This document shows, one piece after another, positions 28,159 through 40,800 of a DNA stretch of 64,000 bases. The notes under the pieces are model-generated. The model did not search any database and was not told the origin of the DNA. It was given only the letters and a program-made list of their open reading frames with translations. Source of the DNA: Rallus limicola (lineage: Eukaryota > Chordata > Aves > Gruiformes > Rallidae); the NCBI GenBank assembly GCA_022605955.1, contig JAKCOZ010000085.1, forward strand, positions 496,001-560,000, given 5' to 3'. The translations under genes were made by a program, and so were the position numbers. How positions within the stretch are numbered: the stretch's first letter is position 1; each line of letters starts with the position of its first letter.

Positions 28159-31100
28159 GTAAGATTCAGACAATCAATTCAGCTGACTTGTATGCATGCC
28201 TTTATCCTCAAGCTTCTGCTTGTGGACATCTGACTAGAACGAAAAAAACTTCTCTCAACCCCCTTATTTTAATCGGAGCCTTTCTCCTTCAAACACCTTT
28301 TCTGTTTCCTCCAAACCCCAGTCTGGCTGCACAGAGGTTTTGTTGCAGCGCACTGGAGTGAGGCTGAGGCCAAAGGTAAGCAGGTGGAAGGGGAGTGCAG
28401 GGGACTGTTTTTGTGACAGCAGTGTTCTGCAAATGGAGGTAAACTGCAGTTGTGTTAAGATCTCTTTCCACCCTGATTTAGTATTTCCTAGGAATGTGCA
28501 TATTGTCTGTCACACTTTTCTCTTGGATGTCTGTATGACGAGTACTGCTTATTACTAGGCCTTGGCTAGGAACAGTATCCAGCCTTGTCTTCAGTGGGTA
28601 CTGTGAAAATTGATTAGATGCTTGCAGACATCTAGCTATTAAAAGCTGTTTCGTAGTTGTTTGAAGGCAAAAAACTACCTTTCTACAAAATATGACAATT
28701 TTGCCCTGTTGCAGCAATTCAGTCTTTTAGTCAGCATCCAGCCCTGCCTTTAAGAGCTCCTTGTAATGAAGGAGACAGCTGCTTGCTGACCTTGCCAAAC
28801 AAGTTCTACCGTGTTGTCAAAGAAGCGATCAGAAGTTCATGGTTAGTCCAAATCTGAGTGCCACCAAAGCTCTAAGCTGCTTCCAGTAAGAGGAGGCATT
28901 TCTGTTTAAACATGATGAAAAAAAATCTCCGAAACATGCTGTCTGGGAGCTTAGCATGTATGCACAGCTTGTACAAACCCAAGGAGGAGTGAGAAAGACT
29001 CAGCTAGGTTGGTTTGGTATGTGTTTTTGCTGTCCTTTTATCTCCTCCTTTGGGGTTTGTCTTAGCTTGGAAAATGTGCTTGGTTGTGATTTGTAAAATG
29101 TGCAGCACTCGACCGCTGAGTGTGAAAAGAGTTTACTGCTTCAGGTGTTTCTGCAGAATACGACTGTACTGCCTTTCCCATTTGTATCACCACGCACAGG
29201 AAGACAGCAGTGGCTTCTTTAGCTTGAGGTGTGAAGGTTTCATTTGAGCTCAGGTTAATGCAGGCTGTGGTTAGGAACTGTCTTCGTGCTTTCTCTTGTC
29301 TGTTTTCAAATTCAAGCCCACCCTTGTGGTTTCTCTGCAGACTTTAGAAGGTGTTGATGTGCGTTGCGCTGGACACTTAGTGTATGCAATGACATAGGGA
29401 AGACCCCCGGGTACTATTCCAGTAGACAACTTGCCTCCTGCACCGTCAGTGTGTGTTGGTTAGTATGTGACTGAGGAAATGTTGGTCCCAGCTTCCTGTG
29501 TACTCTCACCTCTTGCCCAAGTTGAAGTGCTGTGAGATACCAGCCTAAGATCTTTGCAGCCTCTAACTGGAAAGAATGAGTTAGTAGTTGGTAAAAATAG
29601 AAAACGTGTTCTTCCTGAGATATATGTAGCATATAAATAAAACTTTGTAAGCTGAGTGATAAAGCAGACTGTAGTAAGTAATTCTATATCTGGATTCCCT
29701 TGCCTCATGTCTAACATTCTTGAAAAGTTTGTATGTGTAATAGTAACATTATAATAAGAACCACATGCCACAGAGCTTCATCACTGCTTAGTTAATGCAG
29801 TACTTAGGGGAACATCACACAGCAGTGCCAGACATTCATTCTAATGTGTTTGCTATCCTGCGGTGCAAAAATGTGTTCTTATTCTTTCTTTGGTAGTGTC
29901 TGTGTTGGAATCCATTCTGACCTGTGAAGCTATGAAGAATGGCATGCCAACTGTTTGACGGCTCTTACGGATGCCCTAAGTCTTGTTTTACTTGTTTGAT
30001 ACTCACCCCCGTGTTTTTAATGATGTTAGGAGGAAGAACCTTTTTGCTCTTGTTCTTTATGAAAAGATTTGCTCCTCATTCTCTGGGACGTGTAGTGTAT
30101 CCCAAGCGAAGCTTTAAAATTCACAGGCTATCTAGAACCCATCCCTTGTGACTATGATAGATTATTTTAACACTTCTTTGTGCCTTGCTGTGCTGGAGTT
30201 GTTATGAATGCATTTTATTTGGCATGGGGCTATGGTTTAAATTGATCCTGCTAGTAAAGTAGTGCAAGCATGATAAAGGTCATGTACAGATTGTTTTAAA
30301 GCATTTAGAGTAAGGAGTCTTTTTGCATGTTCCCTTCAGACCTACTTCAGTAGATTTTGCTGTCAGTTTACTTATGACTAGTAAATGAGATGTCTTGTTT
30401 TGCCCTGCAGTGACATCAGATGGGTCTGTGTATGAAGTGTTGTGTAGAAGTTCTGGCTGGTTTCTTGCAGGGCTGGCTTAGGCATTCTCTGAAGCGCAGA
30501 CAGGATACATTTCTTTACCGGCTGTGATGCAGGGAAGAATTACAGGGAGGTGTGGGGCAAGACTGGGATGCAGAAAGGGAGCAGTGTCAGCACATGACTG
30601 AGCTGGAGATCGGGCCCATCTGCAGTGACGCCCTTCTTGTGATTAGGAGGCAGTGTGACCAGGGAAATTGTCTGCTGTCACTGTGCTGTGCCCTGTCACC
30701 AGCATGCTGAGCATAGAACCACAGCTCCTGGGGTGTGTGGTCGTTTATTTTTCTTAATCTGAGGGGACAGAGTCACGACCTTAGAAATGACAGATTCCCC
30801 ATACCTAAATCTGGGTCTGATCTCAGAGTACAGAGTGCAGCGTGGTTAGAGCATCCTCCAAGGTTCATGTTTCCTGGTTGGGAGAGACACTGCCGGCTTG
30901 TCTCAGCCTTCAGTTCCTCTGCTCCTCCCTTCCTCTGCTCTTAAAGGATGTGAACACAGGAATATACAGGTGTTGAAAAGTGTTGAACACACAGTTCCTG
31001 CCCAGTTGTATCTGATGTGTGGGATGTTATACTCCATTCCCTTCACACCAATGCTCTTCAAAACTGTTCTACATGGATGTGCAATGCCTTTAATGTCATT

Positions 31101-34100
31101 TAAATACTTACTAAGCTCTATTTATGACACATTGTCACCATATAAACTATGAGTTTACTTAATTTTGCAAGGACGTGCAATCAGAAGGGGTCAGGTTTGA
31201 CCTGTTGTGTAAACCAGGGTCAGCATTTATGGGGTTTTGTACAAGTCTTTTGAAATTTGATTTATATCTGAATTTCTCATGGAATGTTATTCTTACTGGC
31301 TTGATTCTAGACTTGGATTTGTTGTCTCTAGTACAGGCTTGTGATAATTTTCCACAGTGACCAGCAACAAAAAAATTCTCTAAAGTGTTAATCTCAGAGC
31401 CAGCCTGGAGATTGCTTTCTGGGGCAGTTTTCTAGTATGTTCTCCAGAACAAAGTATCTTGAAATAGAGTAACCAGCTTATTTTCAGACTACCATTGCCC
31501 TCTAGTGTCTTTCTTCTGGATGGAAAAGGATTTATCATTGATGCTGCTGCTGCTACCACCATAGAAGGCAGAGCAAAAATATGAGAATATTTGCTGCAGT
31601 TGCCTTTGCTGGAGCACAGGCAAGAATGCAGATACTTCCAAATGTTCAGTTAAGGCATTGAGCTTTCAGGTGGTTTTTGTTAATCTTAAAACAGCAATTA
31701 TGCTAAGAGAGTTTAAAATGAAGGCCCTGGTAATATTTTGTCATTAAAGAACTCATATACTTCTAAGGAAAAGGCTGTCCTCTTCCTTTGGTAACTTCAT
31801 CTATTCTATGAGCTTTCAGAATACTTAACCCAGTCTTGTGAACTTTGCCATTGGAGGTGGCCACGTTCTGAGGGTTGGATGTTGCCAGTTTTACAGCAGC
31901 GCTTGGAAAATAAACAGTAGTACATTAAAACATGTGGGGAGAAGAAACAAGTGATGGCCTAGGGATGAGGACAGAGGAGGAAAAGGAGAATGAGCAAACA
32001 GTACCAGTAGTATTCTTGCTGTGGTTCTTCCTGTCTCTTGGGAATAACATTCCTTTTTTTTTTTCTTTTAATCCACTCACAGATTATTCACTGACGTCCT
32101 GCTAACGAGTTCAGAGAAACCACAGTTCAAGGTAGAGTTGAACATTGCTTTGCTGATGCTTGTGGAAGTGCTAGGCTGTGGCTAAGCCTAGCACTTATAT
32201 AAACAAAGTCTCTATTTGACTTTGTGGTGATGGCCGTCAGGGTTTGGATTCCATTAGTGAATTGTACCCATGGATGTCCTGTCACCCCTTGGAAATCAGG
32301 TGCAGTGTGACCCCCGAGTGTTCAGGTGTTATTCCTAGGCCACACCTAGCTAGGTTTGGAGTGGAAAACATGCACCTAGAGTCTTCTTTTTTTTTCTTTC
32401 ACTAGAACTTGGGGTTCTAGATGGGCAGCATGATCAGATGCATGGTGAGTTCTGAGAAGTGATGTTTTCCTTTATCATGTTTTGTGCTAAGATTTTTTTT
32501 CTCTGTTCTGTATTAGATTCCTACCAAGCTAAAAGAGGCATTGAAAACCTCCAAGGAATGCATAGAAAAACGATTAACAGAAGCACAGAAATTGGTAATG
32601 TCTGCATTTCTCTCCTGTATTTCCTGTGGACATTGTGTTTCCTTTTACCACTTTTATTTGGGGAAAGTGAGTTTCTACTCACTCAGAGTGACTTTGGGTA
32701 TTAAAGGTTTTCATCAACAGATTTGCTTCTCCAGAAATGCAGCATGAGGAGTTGTAGAAAGCTCTTGACTGTATGGCATTTCACTGGCTTCAGTGGTGCA
32801 ACTTCACGGGCAAAGGCTCCTGAGTTAAAGGATCATTTTAACTGCAGGATGAAGCTTCATCCTCCTTCAACAACAGTGAAGACAAAAACTAAAAATGAAA
32901 TAACCTAAACATGTACAGTGACTACAGGTGTTTTACTACACTCCAAACACGTCTTGTCTGAGAACATTTAAGATTAACATGGGTTTTTTTCTGGTTTTCC
33001 CTTTGTTTTGAAGATTCACCAGCACAGAAGGCTGACAAGAGCTCAATCTCATCACGGCTCAGAAGAAGGAAAAAAGAAAAGGAAGATCTTAGCACAAGAG
33101 GTAAGCAATCTTTAAAGAGGTTTCTCACACAGAAAGTGAAGTGTACCTATTTTGAATGTGTAGCACGTGCAACCACAGGTACACTGCTCTATTCTGTCCT
33201 GCATTTTTCTGTATTTCCTGACTGCTTTTGCTCCTGTAGATAGGCAGTACACTTGGGAATAAGTTCAAGTGCCAATGGTAGCTGACTTAGGTGTATGTTT
33301 AACTTGTTTGAGGTTGCTGTATGAAAACAGGCTCAGTTAGCACCTCATACATTGATGACAGAGCCTGTGTGACTTCCAGCTGCCCCGTGAGGCTGTTGGA
33401 GCCTTTCTGAGTCTGCTCTGCAGCATGCTGCCTGCCCTTCTCTGCCTGTTTGGCGGGTCGGTTTTCTGTCCTTCCTCTGTGGTCAGAGGGCACTGGAGCT
33501 GCTCTGCTCACTTGCCTGGAGACATGTGAGAGCAAACAGCCTGGTGCTGTTGTCATCACCGCAGCAAATGCTTTGGGTGGGGAGTGTGATGTTTGGCACT
33601 GAGGAACCTTGCGTGACACTGGGGATGGCTGTTAGAGCTGTGTGTGTCAGATGGGTCACGTCACAGGAAGCATTTATTCACCCCCACCTTCTGTTTCTTC
33701 TGCTTTGTTTAAAGAAGTCAAAACGCTCTGCCTGTGAAAGTGGGGAAGAACACTCAGCCAAGTACAGCAACTCCAATAACTCGGGTAACTACAGAGAGAA
33801 GAGCTTGCTTCTACACAGCTATGTCAATGTTGTTGTTGCTGTCATTTTCTGTCTTAAGAGATCCGAGGTCACCATCAGTTTACACAATAAAAGCCCGATA
33901 CCACTGTTCTGGGTATTTAATAAACAGATACATCAAGGGCTAAAAAATATTGTCAGTGTTAAATTTTCAGCTGCCTAATGCAAAACAATGTGTCCTCTAT
34001 TCTGTGCCCCATTCCTTTAAAAAGAAAAAAAAAGGTTTCTTCAGTCTGTCTGACAGTTGAGGGAATAGCAACAACATCCACTGCTTGGGCCATTTCATAA

Positions 34101-34796
34101 TGCAGCCTTCAGGGAGAAACTGTGTTGTCATCCGTGTCGTTTGTCAAGGGTTAAGATGAATGAGAAAATGATCTGTTTAATTGCTGCTTCAGTGGCAAAT
34201 TCTAAAACAGCAGAGCTTTTGGCAGGTCTATGTTTAATGAAAAGGAATGGTAGGTACTACCAAACAGTTTAACAGAGTTAACTGCTTGGCTCAAAGGTGT
34301 CCGAAAGCAGCCTGATGTGGAATAGTCAGATAACAGAGTAACTTGTGGTGTACAATTTCTGACTGGAAATCATCTCTTAGGAGAAATGGGGTGCCACCAA
34401 TGCAGTGGCACAACCCTTAAGGAGAACAGAATTTGGACACTGAAATCCATCAGCCTAAGCAAGAGAAAGGAAGTGTTTCCCATTGCGGAGTACTGTTGAG
34501 TGAGCTGCTTATATGTTTGGACCTCCTCTGATCCTGTGTGCTGTGAAGCCTCTCTGTTCAGATCGGGTCTGAATGACACTGTTCCTATGAGTGGGAATCT
34601 TTCCCAAGCTTTCAGTGGAAGCAGGGTTGGATAATAATCGGTCAATAAAGTTGGCCTGTTTCCAACAATCGGTCTTGTCTGACTGTGTTGAATTTCAATG
34701 TACAGCTTTAGTTACTACACTGTTGCTTTATTTTAGGCTCTGGGGCGAGTTCCCCATTAACATCTCCATCATCTCCCGCTCCACCCTCTACAGCAG

Positions 34797-35790
34797 GTAA
34801 GTTCCAGAGTCATTGCAGTGTTTGTCTTTTTTCTGTTTGTTTTTTATTCCCCTCAACTGTGGGTGTTTTTCCCAAGGATGGTTAAGGGATGGTGGTTTTC
34901 ACGGATGGAACATAGTGATGACATTTATCCAGTGTCAGCCTGTGTGTGGGCATGTGCTCTCTTTTGAGGGCTACAGACAACCTTCTAAGACTGTTCTTTT
35001 TCATTTAATAACCTTTTCTTGAGATGTACACAGTCTCTTTTACCCACTGAGTATCAGTGCTCACTTCAAAGTCTCCACTACTCCGGTCCTACTGGCGTTG
35101 CTACTTCCCAGATATTCTCTGTGCCTCATGTTGCAGTATGCATTTGTTCTGGTGATACTGGTCTGTTGACTCTGAAATATGAAATACTCTCTGTTGATCC
35201 CTTGTTTCTGTGTGTTGGCTCTTTACTCCTGTACTGCTGAAATGTAGTTTCAGGAATTTTGGGGGTGACAAGTTCTGTGGCTTAGGCTGTGTAAATCTCC
35301 CCTGTGGTGCTGCAGCCCATTGATGACACCAGTAGAACTGGTAGAAACAGGTCAGAGACAGAGTTGGGTTAAAAATACCATCTTTATTATTTTTGGCCAG
35401 TTCTGTTTTCCAGTTTGCAGGGTAGCTGTGCAAACACTTCTGCTGCTGTTTAGGACGGGTGGTGGGAAGTGGTGAAGAATCTGCTGGAGTGGGCAGTAGA
35501 AATGAAACTTTGATTCCAGATCTGAATATTGAGCGACAGTGGATGCTCTTCAGTCTTGAGGGCTCAAAGAGGAGCACCCACAAACAGTAACAGCAAAAGG
35601 TGTTAAGGGAGCAGTCCAGAGCACAGCTGCTTTGACAGTGACTCGTGCCACATGAGTTCCAGTCTCAGGAACTTTCTGCACAGCACAGCTCATCAACTAA
35701 AGCGATGCAATCAAATCTGTGTGTGCTGTGGGGGATCTTTCAAAGGACACTGCAGTCTGCATGATGTAATTCAAATCAGTCATTTCTCCT
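34797..35790. other. Spacer between PXK remnant and retroviral fragment
   Basis: No recognised exon. A minus-strand open stretch of 160 codons (35,583-35,101) matches nothing I know and has no conserved motif; an AATAAA is visible on the minus strand near 35,390. The terminal PXK exon (proline-rich tail) was sought here and not found. Confidence 0.45.
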
Positions 35791-37064
35791 TCAAGTTGAG
35801 GGCATGTGGAAGTATTTGTTTCCTTTTAGTCCAGTTTCTGTTTCCCTTTTCACAGGTCTTACTTTGTTATCTCCCCGGGACCTTTGGTTTTCAGATGGTA
35901 TGTCATCATTCCAGCCCATTTCAGGGCTGTAGTTAACAATCTCATGCATTAATTGTGCCCATGTAGGGAGTGGCTTAGGAGCATTATTGCCATCCCTGTT
36001 GAATTCAGTATCTCTTTTAATCTCATCTCGTTTTGCAACTAGATAAGATTTAAGAAGTGCTGGGGCTCCTCGAATTAGTGGTTTTAACATTGCGAAATTT
36101 ACTGTAGCAGATAGTGGGATGTCATGGAGTCCTCTCTCATGCATAGCTTGTATGCAAGCAGCTTTTGTGACAGCTGTAGAGAGCTCACTTAAAGATTTAA
36201 TAGGAATTATGGAGGGTTGACCTCGCTCCATGATGTCTATTCCACCAGCCTCCACAAGCTCCTCGGCTAGTGATAGAATGGGGTATATTTGTTGGGTCGG
36301 GTCCCAAATTTACAAAGACTCCTGGACCCCAAAATCCATTTGCTTCATCCTCACTGAACATTATTCTGTCACCACCGTTTAGACAAACTCGCCACAGGTA
36401 TTCACCTTCAGTTTCACCTGGATTTCTGCTATATTTCTCTTGCAAGTTTGTCAATTGCAATGGATCCCAGGGACTGGTTTGCGCAGTATATCGCGGATGA
36501 CCACCCCGAGGTCCCATAGGTTCTTCCTTTTTAACAACAGGTCTGACTTCATATTCTGGAGGATTTGTAGGGAACAAAACGTCCTCCTCATCTGACTCAT
36601 GGTTATCATTATCATCACCCCAGATATCTCCATCCCAGTCTTCAGGAGCTACTATTAGTTTCCTGATCTGTACAATATCGGGGGGCGGGGAGACTGTGTA
36701 AGCATCATTTCAACTTTTTCTCCCAACTTTTCTCTTTTATCCTTTTCTTCTTGCAACTGTTTCTGTAGCTGTTCAATTTTTAAGGACAGTAACAGTTCAG
36801 TTGCCTTTGTATTTTCTATTTCCTTCTTGAGCTCCTTCTGCTTTTTGTCTCTTCCCTTTCTTGATAGGCCGCTTGTAAACAGGTACCAAGCATTTTACAG
36901 ATGATTCCTTTATCTTCTCCATCTTTTGTACGGCCTCTAGTTACTTTTAGGTGCTCTTCAACAGCTTCCCAGTTATGCCAATTTTCACAAGCCCATTCAT
37001 TTGAGAAATTGGGGCTTGGATTTACTCCACGCCTCCCTAAATAATCAGAGATACTGTTTACCAT
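35791..37064 (-). pseudogene. gag: Retroviral gag, frameshifted and truncated
   Basis: Three minus-strand open segments share one gag: 37,064-36,816 (N-terminal, begins MVNSISDYLGRRG at the primer-binding site, rich in Lys/Arg/Glu), 36,577-36,197 (contains EYLWRVCLNGGDRIMFSEDE and FWGPGVFVNLG) and 36,255-35,791 (contains PSIIPIKSLSELS, capsid-like helices). They lie in different frames, so at least two frame breaks exist (about 36.8 and 36.26 kb), plus loss of everything after capsid. No zinc-knuckle nucleocapsid motif is visible. Structural protein of an old retrovirus; not functional. Confidence 0.8.
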
Positions 37065-37080
37065 CCTGCCGACTACGCCA
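37063..37080 (-). promoter_or_regulatory. Retroviral primer-binding site complementary to tRNA-Ser
   Basis: The minus strand reads TGGCGTAGTCGGCAGGAT, complementary to the 3' 18 nt of vertebrate tRNA-Ser(AGA) including CCA, with no mismatch to the tRNA I recall. It starts three bases after the LTR. Its last two bases are also the first two of the gag start codon. Confidence 0.85.
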
Positions 37081-37083
37081 ATT

Positions 37084-37891
37084 TGTCACAGATGGGATAG
37101 AGAAGAGGGATGCACTTCACTCTTAAGAGAGAGGCAATAATATGTTTATTGATATAAAACAAAAGGATGTTTCGGTGTTTGGTAATAAACGTGACAATGG
37201 TTAGGATTCGATAGTAAGGTGATCCCGATTAGTTAGTGCAGAGAGAACAGGGTCAGATGAGTTTCTCAGGGAGACCCTCCCGTTGAGTCACGAGGTTCAG
37301 AAAGAATCCCCTTGCTTTCTAAACTCGTCTCAGAGAGGAGCCTGGGTGCGGCTGGATTCAGTCTTAGTCCCAGACTTGGTCAACGGTTTCTGTCTAAAGG
37401 ATTATATATACATTCAACCCTTTATATTGCTTAGCTCAGATCACAAATGTTAGTGCACGTATTCCCAACTCACTTACCAAGGATCTGTTGCAGATCTGTT
37501 GCGGCAAGGATTCTCTGGACCTCGAGGAGTCACCTTGAGAGGCGTCCCTTTCCAGGGGAGATCCTGTCGTGCAGCCCGCTGTCGTCTCAGGAGAGCTCAG
37601 AGGGCTCTTGGACTGCTCACTATTTATGGAGTAAGATGATTGGCTCATAGTCATATCCACATCCCACCCGTAGATGCCAGTGGACACTGACCAGTGTCCA
37701 GGTGGGCACATTAGCGTAGATAACCCTTGGCTATTGTGGTGTTATCTGTCTTCCTGCACTCACTGTGAGACGGATGCAGATAATCCCAATCAACACCTGT
37801 GGTTATCAATCAATCCTATTTACAGGAAAGTCAAGAAAACATGGGGGTAACGGGGAGGGGGGAGGGGGAGGAGGGGAAGCATACCGTCACA
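37084..37891 (-). repeat. 5' LTR of the truncated retrovirus (808 bp)
   Basis: On the minus strand it starts TGTGACGG at 37,891 and ends CTGTGACA at 37,084, the TG...CA ends expected of a retroviral LTR. Near the 3' end lies AATAAA (about 37,148), followed by R/U5-like sequence and then the primer-binding site. No matching partner LTR exists in the window, so the target-site duplication cannot be checked. Confidence 0.82.
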
Positions 37892-40800
37892 CCCTGGTGG
37901 CTATGAACTGAAAAGCTTTTTCAGTAAAATGTTCTTTTTTTTTGGTACTTTTACCCGTTCCATCAGTGCAGAATGACTACCTTGATTAAACTTTGCTTAT
38001 TTCTTATCTGAAGGGAAGTACTGCAGTTCATTTGCTCTCAAGCTAATATCTTAACCATCTCGATGCTTTTCTAAAATAGACTGTTTCCTGTCCCCATCAC
38101 AACCCTTTTATTTCATTCCTGTGACTCCTTATTGAAGAGACTCTCTTATGTGCCTTTACTGGCACAGTGGTTGGATGGGCTCAACTAATAGTGTGAGGGA
38201 AGGGTTTATTCAGCAAATACCCTTGTTACCTGATAAACTGGCCAAACCAACGCTTGCTTTTGTATTAATTGCCTGAAATATATGGCTGCCCAGTGTAAGT
38301 GTAGTTCCATTTAGCAAGTGAGAGATGGGAGGAGCTCAATGACTTTGTTTTTCTCCCCCGTCTCTGCTTTAGCTTTTAAACTGGAGTTGTTAACATGAAG
38401 GTGGAACTGAGGCAAGTGAAGTGTCTTCAGTCGATGGCTCTGTGTGTGGACTTGTTACTCTGACAAAGTCTCTAAAGAAAGGAAAGGCTGAAGAATCGCA
38501 TTAGTTGCTTTATGTCATGCAGCAGATGCTAACTGGGAAGTTATGGAAGTTGTCCTCAAGTTTGATAGTTTCCTAACTTCATTCCTGTTTTAGAAATGCC
38601 TGTCGTCTCTGTAGAAGTTCATAGGTGAGTATGGCCAGCTAGAGTAGCTGAGAGGCTCCTGAGCTGAAGATCCCGCACTGCCCGGCTAGTTCAGCATACA
38701 AAGTGGGGTGGCTTTTGTGAACCACGGCAAAGGCATGGCTGGGAAAGCAAATTCCTTAAGCTTGCCCTTCTTGCAGGTGCAGGAGTGAAGAGATCAGAGC
38801 TGTGATTAGAATCGCTCCCTCACAGCATGCTGCCTTGCATCTGTAGCTTTACAGCACAGGATTTGTGCCTTCAGCGTGTCTGTTGCTGCCGCAGTGGGGA
38901 TTAGGGTACAGAGGCGTGAGCCATTCATTGCACTAGACTTGTGAAGTGGGTTTTGGGGCTATGAGAGCACAAGGTGTGGGAAGAAGTGTCCTGAGCTGGA
39001 GAGACTGGTTTCCTGCTGTGTTCCATCAGCGCTCTAACAAAGTGGCTGTGGGCGTCAGTCCCCTGTTCTCTTCTTGCTTGCTAGATTCTTCTACTAAAGA
39101 TCTGTCAGCCCTGGGCTCCCTTCCGGTAGGTTCCATGAGGGGATAAATACAGGGCTTTCTCATTTCATGTTGCTGTATTCTTTTTCCACTCACCCACTGC
39201 CTCCTACACAGTTGGTGGTTGCATTTGTTGGTTTGTTTCTCTCCCCAGGACCTGTAGAGTCTCCAAAAGGAGTGGTTGGGCAGGGATTCTTTTCGCTAGT
39301 CCTTTTTCTTATGTGTGCCTGCTGTGGTCTAACCCAGCTGGCAATTAAGCACCACATAGCTGCTCCCTCACTCCCCCCATGGGCTGGGGAGAAGAATTGA
39401 GGGGGATTAAAAGTGAAACTCGTGGGCTGAGATAAAGACAATTTACCAGGACAGAAAAGTAAGATGATGATAAAGAATATACAAAACAGGTAATGTACAG
39501 CACAGTGGCTCACAGCAGCTGATACTCACCTCGTTCCTGAACTGCCCTGCCCCCCTCCCTGCCAGGCCAAGGGGGCATTTTTGTGAGGGAATGTACTATG
39601 TACAGCCCTATGGAGAACTGTTACCATCAGTATGAACTAGTTTGTTGCAGATAGATCTGTAAGAGTTTATCCCTGTCATGTTTACCTGTGCATTCAAGTC
39701 AGGAAGTCCAGAAGAACATGATCACTTCTCTGGAGGAGGAGAACCGGAGAAAAATGTGTGTCTGCAGCCAAAGTCCTTCCTGCCCTGTCATGGTAAGAGC
39801 TGGCTGGACACACTGTTCTCGAAATGAAAGATGTTCTTGGAGTCGTACTAATGAATGGAGATGGAAGAATTCAGTTCTTCTGCTACAGACTTCTTTGTGT
39901 GATCACGAGCCTTTTAGTCTCCTGTAAATCTATAAATGAAGTACATTGTTTTAGTTTTCTCCCAGCCTCACCTGTTTAAGCTGTGATGTCTGAGGCAGGG
40001 ACAGTACCTGTTGTGCACACGTCCAGGAGGTGAAAGAAAGGGCCCAAGCTCTCATGTCCTGTCTGCTTCCTTGTGCCCGCTGTTTTGTTGCAAATGCAGC
40101 AGCGAGGGCGTGGGAGACACTGGAAGGTGCTGAGAGGTGGAGCGATGCTTTTGAAGACTGTGAAGAGGTATTAGTGTAGTGTAGAGGGGCCTAAGAGAAT
40201 ATCTTTTCAGTGTTTAGGATTTGTGAGATTTTAGAGGATGTAAGAAAACTTCTTTTGTTTTCTCAGCAACTCTGGCTGTGCCTTTTTTCATATGCCTTTC
40301 AAACGTGAGAAGAAGGAAACATAATGAGGTAGAGTGAAGCACTGAAGTTCTCTCTCCCCCTGCCATTTGAAATCAGGGCCTGTAATACAGTAAATTGGTG
40401 CTTAAAATCATCATTTCCTCCTTTGTTAAATAAGATGATGGTATGGTACCAATTCTTTGAACAAGGAAGATAATGTAAGGCTGGGTAGTGAAATTGGCTG
40501 CTATTGACCCATTGGGCAGAGCTTTGAGAACTGTTCTTAAAGAAGGAAAAAGGTCAGAAACCAACCAGAAGGCTATTCCCAAGGAAAAAAGTAGGGAATT
40601 TTCCTCGTGTGACAAAAGAGAGGAAGGGCCTGTGACTGTTGGTCCGTGTGAAGGAAGATGAAAGCTTAGAGATTCCAGGTTGACTTTTGCTAATGGCTAG
40701 TTTATGCCTTGGGGATGCCAGGTCAGATGCCCGAGTTGCTGCTGTTGTCCATGGGCATGTGTAAGTCAAGGAGCTCGCTGGCACTTCTTGTCTTGGAGTG

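Larger units (their letters stand above)
19412..34796 (+). pseudogene. PXK: PXK (PX domain-containing serine/threonine kinase-like) pseudogene, intron-containing
   Basis: Sixteen exons follow PXK in order: 19412-19462, 20136-20183, 22367-22553, 24454-24530, 24690-24763, 25674-25748, 26974-27078, 27226-27327, 27997-28158, 29341-29448, 29897-29975, 32083-32131, 32517-32594, 33014-33100, 33715-33784 and 34737-34796. The first three encode PX-domain sequence (IVRRYSDSDLLNNSLQ; LSLPLPPKKLIGNM), the middle the pseudokinase (GFPYGHLHSASVMLDGD; LLDLENSLLGLPSFYRSYF), the last the basic and Ser/Pro-rich tail (KSKRSACESGEEHSAKYS; SSPLTSPSSP). Lesions: 1-nt deletion at 24497/24498 after FFRSEP; TGA at 24695-24697; TAG at 29395-29397 in the MTYGR motif; TGA at 29956-29958; donor GTAAGT changed to CTAAGT at 29976. 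First and last coding exons were not found. Kept introns rule out a processed copy. PXK normally binds PI3P on endosomes and affects receptor trafficking. Confidence 0.92.
35791..37891 (-). mobile_element. Truncated endogenous retrovirus: LTR, tRNA-Ser primer-binding site, broken gag
   Basis: Read on the minus strand, the element runs LTR (37,891 to 37,084), 3-nt spacer, primer-binding site (37,080 to 37,063), then gag remnants down to about 35,791. No pol, env or second LTR is present, so the 3' part is lost. The binding site matches the 3' end of tRNA-Ser(AGA). Class III (ERVL/HERV-S-like) is my inference from the Ser primer and the gag style; it was not tested by alignment. It lies opposite to PXK and TDRD1. 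Confidence 0.85.

Noticed and set aside
33526..33978. 150-codon plus-strand frame
   Set aside because: It only overlaps the 33715-33784 PXK exon and reads through both splice sites; the rest is intronic.
35101..35583. 160-codon minus-strand frame as a gene
   Set aside because: No motif or homologue recognised and no supporting splice or start context.
35700..35790. Cys-rich stretch ICVCCGGSFKGHCSLHD as the missing TDRD1 MYND finger
   Set aside because: Cysteine spacing does not fit MYND, and it directly adjoins the retroviral fragment.
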